Assembly: GCA_011390635.1 (NCBI GenBank)
Contig: JAABSA010000008.1
Location: forward strand, 57,454 to 119,522
Source of the DNA: Desulfotignum sp.
GTDB lineage: Bacteria > Desulfobacterota > Desulfobacteria > Desulfobacterales > Desulfobacteraceae
Reading direction: 5' to 3'
Length of the DNA: 62,069 bases
Shown here piece after piece: positions 41,347 through 49,780 of the stretch. The notes beneath the pieces are model-generated. The model had not been told where the DNA came from, searched no databases, and saw only the letters and a list, made by a program, of their open reading frames with translations. Positions within the stretch are counted from its first letter, which is position 1; every line of letters begins with the position of its first letter. Both the position numbers and the translations under genes were made by a program.

Positions 41347-42081
41347 ATGAAAATAATCACTGCCGCACTGCTGTTCAGCCTGATATTCCCAGTCCCGACC
41401 CTGGCTGCCCCGCCGGTGGATAACCGGATATGGGCCGTCCTGCTCCAGCGTCATGTTACAACCCAGCTCGTGGATTATGACGGGTTCAAACAGGATGAAG
41501 CATTACTGGATAACTATCTGGCCATCCTCAGCGCCACAGACCCGTCCGATTTGTCCCGCAACCACCAGTTCGCCTTTTATATCAATGCTTACAACGCCTT
41601 TACCATCAAGCTGGTCCTCACCCGATATCCGGGTATCAATTCCATCAAGGAAATCGGTTCATTTTTCACCAATCCCTGGAACAAAAAATTTATTCCCCTC
41701 AATGGCTTTACCGTGAACCTGGATCACATTGAACATGATATTCTCAGGCCCCGCTTCAAGGATGCCCGGGTGCACTTTGCCATCAACTGCGCCTCCAGAA
41801 GCTGTCCCCCCCTGCGCAATGAGCCTTATGACGGCATGACCCTGGAAACCCAGCTGGATGAGCAGACCCGCCGGTTCATCAATCACCCGAAAAACACGTT
41901 TTTAAAAGATGATACCCTGTTTGTCAGCAGGATTTTCAAATGGTTTGAAGATGATTTTTCCGGCAGTCCCTTACAATTTATCCGGCAGTATGCCCATGGC
42001 CGGCTCAAACAGGACCTGGATCAGGCCAAAGGCGACATTCACCTCCAATACCTGGATTATGACTGGGCATTGAACCGGTAG
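41347..42081 (+). CDS. Exported DUF547 protein
   Basis: A 244-residue protein with a signal peptide (MKIITAALLFSLIFPVPTLA, cleavage near residue 20). The mature part matches DUF547: LVDYDGFKQDEALLDNYL, FAFYINAYNAFTIKLVL, VHFAINCASRSCPPLRNEPY and the ISRIFKWF-like VSRIFKWFEDDF. The conserved cysteines and histidines suggest a thiol-type catalytic site, but no reaction is established for the family. ATG at 41347 fits the signal peptide; the upstream in-frame extension is not coding. Probably periplasmic. Confidence 0.87.
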   Translation: MKIITAALLFSLIFPVPTLAAPPVDNRIWAVLLQRHVTTQLVDYDGFKQDEALLDNYLAILSATDPSDLSRNHQFAFYINAYNAFTIKLVLTRYPGINSIKEIGSFFTNPWNKKFIPLNGFTVNLDHIEHDILRPRFKDARVHFAINCASRSCPPLRNEPYDGMTLETQLDEQTRRFINHPKNTFLKDDTLFVSRIFKWFEDDFSGSPLQFIRQYAHGRLKQDLDQAKGDIHLQYLDYDWALNR

Positions 42082-42102
42082 ATCAGCCCAGTATGACCCC
42101 GT

Positions 42103-43734
42103 TTAATACCAATCGAGTGCAGCAGGGATACTGCTCTTTCCCACCACTTTGACAGCCGCTTCTCCTATAACCGGGCACACATGTTCACAGATACCGCACC
42201 CGATGCACAGGTCCTCACGAACATAGGGCTGTTTTAATTCCATAACCCGGTCCTGGTCATCTTGGACCGGCATGATATCGAATTTAATGGCCTTGTCATG
42301 CACCGGGCAGTGCTCTTCGCACACGATACAGGATTTTTTGTCTGCAAAGGGAATACAGCGGTTTTTATCAAAATATGCCGTACCCAGAACAAAGGAGTGC
42401 TTTTGGGCCGGATCCAGGGGTGCCAAAGCCCGGGTCGGGCATACCTGGGTGCACAGGGTGCAGTTGAATTCACAGTATCCCAGGCGGGGAACCAGAACCG
42501 GGGTGAACATGGGGGCAAGCCCCCGTTCCAGAAACAGGGGCTGGAGCGCATTGTTGATGCACACTTTCATGCATTCACCGCACCGCACGCAGGCGGCCAG
42601 AAAATCGGTTTCTTCCAGTGCACCGGGCGGCCGGATCAGGCCGTGGTCCGGCATTTTTGACAGGGCATCCGTGCGGGTCAGAACGGGCAGGCTGACCCCC
42701 AGCAAAGCGGCTGCCAGAACCTGGCGCCGCCCGATATCCGGCACTGTCCTCTGTTTTGATCCGGTAAAACCAAAAGTGGTGATGCCCCGTGGGCAGAATG
42801 CCAGGCAGTCCATGCACAGATTGCATTCTTCGGTCATAATGTGTCTGTTGTCATTCACCGCATCCATGGGACAGTGTGTGCGGCACATCTCACAATCTTT
42901 GCAGGCGCGCACCGGCAACCGACGGAAAGGTGATATTTTGGATACCAGCGCCAGCATGCCTCCCAGAGGACACAGATTGGTGCACCAGAACCGCCGGCCT
43001 GCCAGTTCCAGAGCAAAAATGATCACCAGCAGAAAAAAAGAAAACACAGACAAAAAGAAAAAACCCTGCTTATAGGGCAGCAGCACGGATCTAAACACAT
43101 CATACACCGGTTCTGTCAGGCTGGACACCGCTGCGGGCATGTTCAGGTACACCCAGTCAAACCCGCCGGTTACCAAAAAATGAAGCAAGGGATCTATGCT
43201 GAAGGTCATTCCCCGCACCAGCAGGGAAATCGGATCAAAAAATCCCACCAGCTGTACCGTGAAAACAGCCGATACCAGCAGGACAATCAATATCACATAT
43301 TTGATATAGCGCAACTGCACCCGGATGTTTTTCACCGGTTTGACAAAGCGGCCTGACAGGTCGATCAGGGTGCCCAGGGGGCAGACCCAGCCGCAGAAAA
43401 CCCGGCCCAGCACAAGGGTCAGCCCGATCACCACAAGGCTGGGCCACAGCAGGCTGATGATGGTACGGGTAGCCAAAGTGACGGTTGCCGCTACAAGGGG
43501 ATCCAGGCGGAACCAAATATTCACGGCCCAGGGAATGGTGTCTGAACCCGTGTAATCGGTGATTCTGAAAAGCCAGAGAAACAGGCCCAGGCAGATCAGC
43601 TGCACCCCTGTTCTGACCTGCTTCAGGTGCGGTTTTATTCCCTGTGATCCGATCTTCCTCCTGAACAGTGATGCACCCGTTTTTTCAGAATCACCATCTT
43701 GGGAAAGACCTGCACCTGGAGAAGAAGAACCCAT
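42103..43734 (-). CDS. Membrane polyferredoxin (NapH/NosR-like)
   Basis: A 543-residue protein. An N-terminal membrane part with about five helices contains two CxxxCP motifs (FCGWVCPLGTLIDLSGR near 110 and CTNLCPLGG near 255) typical of NapH/NosR/MauN. Several [4Fe-4S] motifs follow: CKDCEMCRTHCP, CNLCMDCLAFCP, CVRCGECMKVC, CTLCTQVCP, CEEHCP and CIGCGICEHVCP. It likely passes electrons between the quinone pool and periplasmic or cytoplasmic acceptors. Its start shares bases with the stop of the DUF362 gene (TGATG), showing coupling. Confidence 0.85.
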   Translation of the reverse strand: MGSSSPGAGLSQDGDSEKTGASLFRRKIGSQGIKPHLKQVRTGVQLICLGLFLWLFRITDYTGSDTIPWAVNIWFRLDPLVAATVTLATRTIISLLWPSLVVIGLTLVLGRVFCGWVCPLGTLIDLSGRFVKPVKNIRVQLRYIKYVILIVLLVSAVFTVQLVGFFDPISLLVRGMTFSIDPLLHFLVTGGFDWVYLNMPAAVSSLTEPVYDVFRSVLLPYKQGFFFLSVFSFFLLVIIFALELAGRRFWCTNLCPLGGMLALVSKISPFRRLPVRACKDCEMCRTHCPMDAVNDNRHIMTEECNLCMDCLAFCPRGITTFGFTGSKQRTVPDIGRRQVLAAALLGVSLPVLTRTDALSKMPDHGLIRPPGALEETDFLAACVRCGECMKVCINNALQPLFLERGLAPMFTPVLVPRLGYCEFNCTLCTQVCPTRALAPLDPAQKHSFVLGTAYFDKNRCIPFADKKSCIVCEEHCPVHDKAIKFDIMPVQDDQDRVMELKQPYVREDLCIGCGICEHVCPVIGEAAVKVVGKSSIPAALDWY

Positions 43735-44654
43735 CAGGTATCAAACACCTGGATATTGCATCGGGACAAATCCATCTGGCCCAGTCCCCGCGCAAATCCT
43801 TCCACCGTTGATCTGACATCTTCGGGGGAAAGGTTGAACAGGGTGGTGGCATAGGCGTCCACCGCCACCGGGTCTGTTCCTGCAATAAGGGTATCCATGA
43901 TCTTCACATCGGAAAGACTGCCGCCGGAAGGCCCGTTGCGCAGCAGAATCCGGGTGGCATCCACCAGGGTGAAATCCGGCTGGATCACCAGATTCAGGTC
44001 CGCAATCCTGGGACCCAGGTCCATGTGAAGCCGGCCCCGCGGTCCGCCGATGACGCCCATGGCATTTTTCAACCCCAGGGTCAGGCCGGAAGATCCGTGG
44101 TGCTTGGCCACCGGCACATTGATATAGCAGTCTGCCGCCAGTGCATCCCGGTAAAAGGGCCATTCCTTCAAAGACCGCCCGTTTTTGATTTTCACAGGCA
44201 CAAATTTGCGGTCATCAATGTATTCGCACACCACCCGGCGGTCGTTCATGGCATCCAGAGCCGGTTTGATCCCGCTGTTCTGGTAGCAGCGCCGCTCTTC
44301 ATTGCAGGTTCTGTCAAATACCTGCACCTTTGCCGCACCCGCCTCCAGCGCCAGCGTGGCCAGGGCTGTCACAACCTCCGGGTGGGTATTGGCTCCCTGG
44401 TCCACATTGCGGTCCCACCCGATATTGGGTTTGACCACCACCGTGTCCCCTTTGTTGACAAATCGGGCCATGCCACCCATGGCATCCACCATCTGCCGGA
44501 CCATGGCGGCAATGTCCTTTCCTTTGGCCACAAAAATATCAGGACGTGAGGATGCCGCTCCAAATGCCTTCACGCCTATATCAAAAACCGGCGGCACCAT
44601 GAGGATGCCTGCCGACCACAGGGTTACCTGTTGTAAAAATTTTCGCCTGTTCAT
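43734..44654 (-). CDS. TAT-exported DUF362 protein
   Basis: A 306-residue protein starting MNRRKFLQQVTLW, a twin-arginine signal with hydrophobic stretch to about residue 32. The DUF362 core is present (VVVKPNIGWDRN, THPEVVTALATLALEAGA, NVPVAKHHGSSGLTLGLKN, GTDPVAVDAYA). DUF362 proteins are found beside membrane ferredoxins in anaerobes; the function is not settled. TAT export suggests a folded, perhaps cofactor-bearing protein in the periplasm. ATG at 44654 has AAAGGAGG upstream. It heads the two-gene operon. Confidence 0.87.
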   Translation of the reverse strand: MNRRKFLQQVTLWSAGILMVPPVFDIGVKAFGAASSRPDIFVAKGKDIAAMVRQMVDAMGGMARFVNKGDTVVVKPNIGWDRNVDQGANTHPEVVTALATLALEAGAAKVQVFDRTCNEERRCYQNSGIKPALDAMNDRRVVCEYIDDRKFVPVKIKNGRSLKEWPFYRDALAADCYINVPVAKHHGSSGLTLGLKNAMGVIGGPRGRLHMDLGPRIADLNLVIQPDFTLVDATRILLRNGPSGGSLSDVKIMDTLIAGTDPVAVDAYATTLFNLSPEDVRSTVEGFARGLGQMDLSRCNIQVFDT

Positions 44655-44747
44655 TGTTGTACCTCCTTTTGCACCACCTCTGTCTGGAATTTTTACGAAA
44701 CCCGGAATTTTTGTCAAGTCCCGGATGCATTTTACAATAAAAACCCT

Positions 44748-44776
44748 TTGACGAAAATGCTTTATTCCACTATAGT
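44748..44776 (+). promoter_or_regulatory. Sigma-70 promoter for the GAF-domain gene
   Basis: TTGACG (44748-44753), a 17-base spacer, TATAGT (44771-44776). Strong match. The start would be near 44783, leaving a leader of about 190 bases before the GAF gene. Confidence 0.65.
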
Positions 44777-44973
44777 ATTATCATTCAAAAGAGTCTCATG
44801 CTGGTCATACTGTTTGGATACAATTTCAAACATACACACAATGCAAATACAAGGTTTTTGCTTTCAGCTGCCATGCTCATTTTTCTGATTCCTCCGGTTT
44901 GAACAATGGTTGTGACACATATACCCTGCACCCCCGGGTGCAGCAAACATACTCTTAAACAAAGGAGGCTGAT
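44777..44973 (+). other. Long leader of the GAF gene with CTGCACCC palindrome
   Basis: About 190 bases. An 18-base palindrome, CTGCACCC (44926-44933), CC, GGGTGCAG (44936-44943), lies 30 bases ahead of the start codon. The two-base centre is too short for a stable RNA loop, so a protein-binding site is more likely than a terminator. AAAGGAGG precedes the ATG. No short gene seen. Confidence 0.5.
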
Positions 44974-45591
44974 ATGCAAGACCATGCTATGTATTATGAC
45001 ACCATCGTCAAACTGACCACCGCCATTTCCCAGTGCCGGGATCCCGAAGAGGTCGCACTGGTCACGGCGGAAAGCGTTAAAACCGCATTTCATGCCAAGG
45101 GATGTTCCATATTCCTGGTAAACAGGGAGACCCGGGAGCTAGGTCTGGTGGCATCCTCAGGACTGAGCACGGAATATCTGAACAAAGGTCCGGTCCATTT
45201 TATGCAGGGCATACAGGAAGCCAAAGATGCTGTCCCCATTGCCATTTACGATGTCATGGACGACCCGCGCATCGAATACCCGGACCAGGCAAAAAAAGAG
45301 GGTATTGCATCTCTTCTGGGGGTTCCCATCATCAGCCACAACAAAATTCTGGGAGCCATGCGGGTGTATACGGCAAAACCCTGGGAATTTTCCCAGACCG
45401 ATATCACCCTTGCCCAGGCTGTGGCTTTGATCTGCGGCATGGCCATGGACATGTGCCGTATGTACAAGGGGTATAAAACCAGTATTGAAATTTTAAAAAA
45501 TATGCGGGATGGAGACAGCTTCCGGTCCCATAAATGGACTCCCTATGAAGGGGTTCCCGCCAGCGTGGATCCTTCCATCTGCGATTATTGA
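44974..45591 (+). CDS. GAF-domain sensory protein
   Basis: A 205-residue soluble protein that is essentially one GAF domain (about 12-160): CSIFLVNRETRELGLVASSGLS, a DPRIEYPDQAKKEGIASLLGVPI stretch and ILGAMRVYTAKPWEFSQTD are typical. Ligand unknown. There is no output domain, and the C-terminal tail has a histidine-containing segment (SFRSHKWTPYEG). AAAGGAGG precedes the ATG. It lies ahead of the NarX-like kinase but separated by hairpin element 4, so it may feed that sensor system. Confidence 0.83.
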   Translation: MQDHAMYYDTIVKLTTAISQCRDPEEVALVTAESVKTAFHAKGCSIFLVNRETRELGLVASSGLSTEYLNKGPVHFMQGIQEAKDAVPIAIYDVMDDPRIEYPDQAKKEGIASLLGVPIISHNKILGAMRVYTAKPWEFSQTDITLAQAVALICGMAMDMCRMYKGYKTSIEILKNMRDGDSFRSHKWTPYEGVPASVDPSICDY

Positions 45592-45688
45592 CCACCATTA
45601 CCGGTCTTCCGGATGCCGAACACCGGCGTTATCCGATGGCATCATGCCGTGCTGTTCGGCAATCGCGTGGTAAAACAGATCCAGTCCG
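45592..45688 (+). other. Stretch downstream of the GAF gene
   Basis: About 100 bases between the GAF stop and hairpin element 4. GC-rich with CCGGTCTTCCGGATGCCG, but no terminator with a T run and no gene that I can support. Confidence 0.3.
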
Positions 45689-45805
45689 GGAACCATACCG
45701 CTCGCCGCACTTTTGGAGCCCCCGGCGCTGCCCTGCAGCCGGGCTGTCAGAGCCCGCGGATCTCAGGCCTGCTGCAGGGCAGTGCCGGGGGCGGACATCG
45801 GTTCC
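45689..45805 (+). repeat. Hairpin element 4 (compensatory core change)
   Basis: Outer stem 45718-45739 with 45771-45792: 22 pairs, 21 Watson-Crick and one G-T. The core is GGGCTGTCAGA (45741-45751) with ATCTCAGGCC (45760-45769). Compared with element 1, the pair C-G in CCG/CGG is replaced by T-A in CTG/CAG, keeping the helix. The TC bulge, AGA/TCT helix and purine mismatch are all kept. A further GGAACC/GGTTCC pairing (45689-45694 with 45800-45805) extends it. It lies upstream of the kinase promoter at 45857, so it is not in that gene's leader. Confidence 0.8.
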
Positions 45806-45856
45806 GCAGGATCACTTTTTACAAAATCCCGTGTTATGGAATCAATGTCCTTGTGC

Positions 45857-45885
45857 TTGCCAATCGGTCATGAATAAGGTATAAA
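45857..45885 (+). promoter_or_regulatory. Promoter giving a possibly leaderless kinase message
   Basis: TTGCCA (45857-45862), a 17-base spacer, TATAAA (45880-45885). The predicted transcript start (about 45892) is within two bases of the ATG at 45894. The gene has no ribosome site, consistent with leaderless translation. Confidence 0.55.
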
Positions 45886-45893
45886 TTCATTTC

Positions 45894-48053
45894 ATGACAG
45901 GCAGAAAAAAACAGATATCCATAAAAATCCCCATTTTTGTAAAAATATTTGTTTTTTTCTTTATATTGCTTTTGATCACAACATTCCCTTTGTTTTTTCT
46001 GGCGACACAGGCGTTAAAAGAGTTTGGTACTTTTTCCGATGTGACCCATACCCGGCAGACCCGGGAAATGGCAGACACCTATCTTTCTGCCATGGCACTG
46101 GAAAAAGCACAGAAATTTGACACCATTTTTTCCAGCATCCAGGCATCCGCCGCATTTGTGGCCCTGAAAGCCCAAGAAGTATACGGACAAATGGATGCGG
46201 GCGCATCTTTTTGTACTGCACCTGTCCCCATGGTCCTGAATCCAGACAACAACATCTTCTATTCCCCTGCATCAGAACCGGTTGTTACGGCATTCTGGGC
46301 AGACACAGCCATTTCCCCGCAGATCTCATCAGAAATTTGTGCACTTTCAGGCCTGGACATTTTTGTTACCCATGCAAAAAAGATGTCTGACAGAAGTCTT
46401 GCCGCCCACATCATAACCGCCACAGGCATTGGAAAATATTATACGGACAATCCCGATGCACGCCGGCGCTGCTTTGCGCTGCCGGCCCCGGATGCATTTG
46501 ATCTTCGCAACGGCGAACCTGTCACCACATTCACCCGCCAGGCAGTACCGGATTACCGCCCACGCTGGACAAGGCTTTACAAGGATGACGTCATAGACGG
46601 CATGATGATGACCGCCACAGCACCTATAGTGGATACCCGGGGCCGCTTCAGGGGTATTGCCGGCATTGATGTCCCCCTGGACAACATCACCCGCGATCTT
46701 ACGGGAAATCATATCAACGGTGCCTCGATAGATCCTCACGCAACCTGCTGTTTCTCATTTTTCATGGCCCCGGCCGGGGAGTTGATCTCTTTTCCTTTTG
46801 CCTTTCTTGCTCTGTTTGGACTGGATGTAAATACCAGCGGATTTACATACTCCAAGGATGTCCTTTCCCTGAAACTGACGGATTCCAACATACCCGGGGT
46901 ACAAAAAGCCGCTGCCCTGATTTCAGACAATTCCGGCAGCCTGTTCACCCTGGATATTAACGACCAGGCCTATGTGCTGGCTTCCCGCCGCCTCAATCAA
47001 ACCGGCTGGTATATCGTGCTGGTGAGCAGCGAGAAACATCTGCTGTCTTCCATGGGCCAGAACCGGCAGGCCATGGCTGCAACACTTTCTAAACTATTGA
47101 ATGATTTTTTATTGTATGCAGCGCTCATCCTTGTTGTGGCTTCAGGATGCATCTACGGAGCTGTCAGACTCTTTATTCATCCCATCCGGCAGTTGACGAA
47201 TCTGACCAAAAAAGTGTCGCAAAAAGACTATTCAGGCGCAGCCCCTGCCGGCCGAATGGATGAAATCGGAGAACTGTCCCGGTCCTTCAACCAGATGGTC
47301 CGGCAGCTCATTCGATCCCGGGAACGGGAAAAAGCCCATACAGCATCACTTGCCCGGCGCTCCGACCAGCTCAGGCAACTCAATGAACACCTGGTATATT
47401 GCGAAGAGATCCAGCGCAAAACCATTGCTTCAGATCTTCATGACAGCATCGCCCAGACACTGGGTATGGGAATCTCAAAAATCAAAAATACCGCGGAATC
47501 CGGCACCACCCCGGGGCGCGGAGACCTTGATGATATTCAATTGATCCTGGAACAGGCCCTCCGGGAAATAAGGTCGCTGATATACCGGCTCTCACCGCCC
47601 ATTCTGGATGATTTTGACATTGATAATGCCATCGGATTTCTGGTGGAAGAAACCAATATCCGGGAAGAAACTGCATTTGTCTATACCAACCTTGTCACAG
47701 CCCCCATCCCCTTGAATCATGCCTTGAAAGTGACCCTCTACCGGGCGGCAAATGAACTGTTAACCAATATCCGCAAACACGCCGGCACCAGAAAGGCCCA
47801 CATACAATTATCGGTCACAGACAAAGACATCATCCTGCAGGTGGAAGACCAGGGCACGGGCATGGATACGGAAAAAATAAAAAACATGCCCGATTGCGGT
47901 TTTGGTCTCTACAGTCTGTCGGAACGTATACAAAATTTCGGCGGGAAACTGGCAATAGCTTCATCCCCGGGACATGGTACAAAAATCACCATAACAGCAC
48001 CGGTACAGACAGAAGGGAACCATGAAAAAACACACACTCATACTTGCGGATGA
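45894..48053 (+). CDS. Membrane histidine kinase of the NarX type (Cache-like sensor, HisKA_3)
   Basis: A 719-residue sensor kinase. Helix 1 at about 14-38, an extracytoplasmic region to about 400 that looks like a Cache-type domain (VDTRGRFRGIAGIDVPLDNITRDL), helix 2 at about 402-425, a HAMP linker (PIRQLTNLTKKVSQKDY), and a HisKA_3 core with H516 in IASDLHDSIAQTLG and an ATPase (NELLTNIRKHAG, DQGTGMD, GFGLYSLSERIQNFGG). It phosphorylates the NarL-like regulator that overlaps its 3' end. Ligand unknown. No ribosome site before the ATG; see the promoter entry. Confidence 0.87.
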   Translation: MTGRKKQISIKIPIFVKIFVFFFILLLITTFPLFFLATQALKEFGTFSDVTHTRQTREMADTYLSAMALEKAQKFDTIFSSIQASAAFVALKAQEVYGQMDAGASFCTAPVPMVLNPDNNIFYSPASEPVVTAFWADTAISPQISSEICALSGLDIFVTHAKKMSDRSLAAHIITATGIGKYYTDNPDARRRCFALPAPDAFDLRNGEPVTTFTRQAVPDYRPRWTRLYKDDVIDGMMMTATAPIVDTRGRFRGIAGIDVPLDNITRDLTGNHINGASIDPHATCCFSFFMAPAGELISFPFAFLALFGLDVNTSGFTYSKDVLSLKLTDSNIPGVQKAAALISDNSGSLFTLDINDQAYVLASRRLNQTGWYIVLVSSEKHLLSSMGQNRQAMAATLSKLLNDFLLYAALILVVASGCIYGAVRLFIHPIRQLTNLTKKVSQKDYSGAAPAGRMDEIGELSRSFNQMVRQLIRSREREKAHTASLARRSDQLRQLNEHLVYCEEIQRKTIASDLHDSIAQTLGMGISKIKNTAESGTTPGRGDLDDIQLILEQALREIRSLIYRLSPPILDDFDIDNAIGFLVEETNIREETAFVYTNLVTAPIPLNHALKVTLYRAANELLTNIRKHAGTRKAHIQLSVTDKDIILQVEDQGTGMDTEKIKNMPDCGFGLYSLSERIQNFGGKLAIASSPGHGTKITITAPVQTEGNHEKTHTHTCG

Positions 48054-48654
48054 CCACCGAATCGTCCACCACGGGATCAGCCAGGCCCTGCAGAAAGAAG
48101 AAAAATTTGTTGTGCTGGCCGAGGCCGATAACGGCAAAGAAGCCGTATCCCTGGCACTGGAACTGAATCCGGATCTCGTACTCATGGACATCAGCATGCC
48201 CGACCTCAACGGCATGGAAGCCACCAGAAGAATTTTGGCCGGCAATCCGGCCATACGGGTAATGGGATTGTCCATGCACACGGAAAAAATTTATGTCAAG
48301 GGCATGCTGGATGCCGGAGCCTCAGGCTACATACTCAAATCCTGTTCCTACAATGAATTGGTAACCGCCCTGGAAACTGTTCTGGCCGGCAACATTTACC
48401 TGAGCCCGGAAATCACCCATGTTCTGGTAACGAACACGGCGGACCGCCTTTCTTTGCTTTCTGTTCGTGAGCAGGAGGTATTCATACTCATTGCAGAAGG
48501 ACGTACCACCAGGCAAATCGCACAAACATTATGCCTGAGCAGCAAAACCATCGATGTCCACCGCAAAAACATTAAAGAAAAACTGGGAATCCACACCATT
48601 GCCGGCCTGACAAAATATGCCCTTGCCAAGGGCCTGACGTCACCCGCATCTTGA
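48022..48654 (+). CDS. NarL/FixJ-type response regulator
   Basis: A 210-residue regulator: receiver with D10/D11, phospho-acceptor D56 (LVLMDISMPDLNG), lysine in GYILKS, and a LuxR-type helix-turn-helix (LSVREQEVFILIAEG ... SSKTIDVHRKNIKEKLGI). It overlaps the kinase gene by 32 bases, and AAGGGAACC precedes the ATG, so the two make a cognate pair. Targets may include the MotAB-like genes just downstream; this is inference from position. Confidence 0.92.
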   Translation: MKKHTLILADDHRIVHHGISQALQKEEKFVVLAEADNGKEAVSLALELNPDLVLMDISMPDLNGMEATRRILAGNPAIRVMGLSMHTEKIYVKGMLDAGASGYILKSCSYNELVTALETVLAGNIYLSPEITHVLVTNTADRLSLLSVREQEVFILIAEGRTTRQIAQTLCLSSKTIDVHRKNIKEKLGIHTIAGLTKYALAKGLTSPAS

Positions 48655-48849
48655 CATCCTCCCGAATTTCAACGCCTTCACTCCCCCCTGCTGCCGCTAT
48701 CAGCTGTCCTGCATGCCGGGATTGCGGCAAAAACCTCCCCTTTTGGCTGGGAAACTATTTCCCTTTTGCCGGCCGGCGCACAATGCATCTTTTCCAGCCC
48801 CATTCATAACCTGCTTATATATAAGGTTTTTCGATCAATACCTTTTTTC
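48655..48849 (+). other. Intergenic region before the MotA-like gene
   Basis: GC-rich to mixed sequence with CCGGGATTGCGGC and TTTTGCCGGCCGGCGC that could form weak hairpins. No gene with a ribosome site; the upstream in-frame extension of the MotA-like gene is not supported. Confidence 0.35.
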
Positions 48850-48870
48850 TGGCATGCATCCTGCTATAGT
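48850..48870 (+). promoter_or_regulatory. Promoter candidate of the MotAB-like pair (sigma-54 or sigma-70)
   Basis: TGGCAT (48850-48855), five bases, CTGC (48861-48864) fits a sigma-54 promoter with one mismatch in each element and correct spacing. TATAGT (48865-48870) overlaps as a sigma-70 -10, but no good -35 is seen. Either could drive the gene at 48932. Confidence 0.4.
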
Positions 48871-48931
48871 TTATGACACAAAAAAAAGATGCCCTGCTGC
48901 AGCTGTTATGCCCAATAACAAGGAGAACAAG

Positions 48932-49774
48932 ATGCTTCAAAAAATTTTACCAGTTTCCGGTATTGTGGTATTTGCCATATTGTCCGGAACAGTATCAGAT
49001 CTCTCATCATTTTCCGCCAACATAAAAAGCAATATAATTGTCTTAACCGGTACGCTGACCTGCTGTATAATTTCCTACCCGCCTGCTTTATTTTCAGCGC
49101 TTTTTGAAACTATCCGCAGGGCTTTTTCCAGGGACAAAAAAGATTTCAACCAGATTATCGATGAAATTGAAAGCCTTTCCAACATCAAGCGGACCAAGGG
49201 AGATCTGGCCCTGGATGCAGAATCCCGGAAGATAGACAATGATTTTTTGAAGATGGGTGTTGAAATGGTGGTGGACGGTTATGACCGGTATACTATTTTC
49301 AAAACCCTGGAGCGCAGATATGACAGTTTTCTGTCGGCCCGGCGGTCCCAGGCGGAACTGGTCAACACCATGATGAAACTCATGCCGGTCTTCGGGTTCG
49401 TGGGCACCATCATCGGCCTGATCAATGTCTTACACCACATGGGATCACCTGAAATGATCGGCAAAGGGGTAGCCCTGGCACTGCTGACCACTTTTTACGG
49501 CCTGCTCTACGCCAATGTTCTGGTGCTGCCCATGTCCAAAAAACTCACAGAACAGACCCGGCAGGATTCCATCGAACTTGCCCTGCTCATTGAAGGTATC
49601 CTGGACCTTGCCGACAATGTCAATTCCAAACTCATCCGGTACCGCCTCCGGTACTGCATCGGGGAGTTTTTTGAAGATGACAGCACATATGCCGGGGTTA
49701 CCCCCAAGACCCGGAAGGCGCCGCAAAAAATATCAGGCCTGGAACTGCCCCTGAAAAACGGGTTTGTCAGGTGA
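48932..49774 (+). CDS. MotA/TolQ/ExbB-type proton channel protein
   Basis: A 280-residue membrane protein. Hydrophobic segments lie at about 5-22, 32-55, 152-172 and 185-205. The third and fourth carry the MotA-like pattern MKLMPVFGFVGTIIGLINVLHHM and GKGVALALLTTFYGLLYANVLVLPM. ATG at 48932 has AAGGAGAAC upstream. With the OmpA-domain partner seven bases downstream it should form an ion-driven motor or energiser complex. No flagellar genes are near, so it may drive another envelope process. It follows a two-component pair. Confidence 0.85.
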   Translation: MLQKILPVSGIVVFAILSGTVSDLSSFSANIKSNIIVLTGTLTCCIISYPPALFSALFETIRRAFSRDKKDFNQIIDEIESLSNIKRTKGDLALDAESRKIDNDFLKMGVEMVVDGYDRYTIFKTLERRYDSFLSARRSQAELVNTMMKLMPVFGFVGTIIGLINVLHHMGSPEMIGKGVALALLTTFYGLLYANVLVLPMSKKLTEQTRQDSIELALLIEGILDLADNVNSKLIRYRLRYCIGEFFEDDSTYAGVTPKTRKAPQKISGLELPLKNGFVR

Positions 49775-49780
49775 TCCGCC

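Noticed and set aside
1243-45805. Hairpin elements as integron attC sites
   Set aside because: attC sites keep conserved outer ends (GTTRRRY and its partner) and vary at the tip. Here the outer stems vary and the inner core is conserved, and no integrase gene is present.
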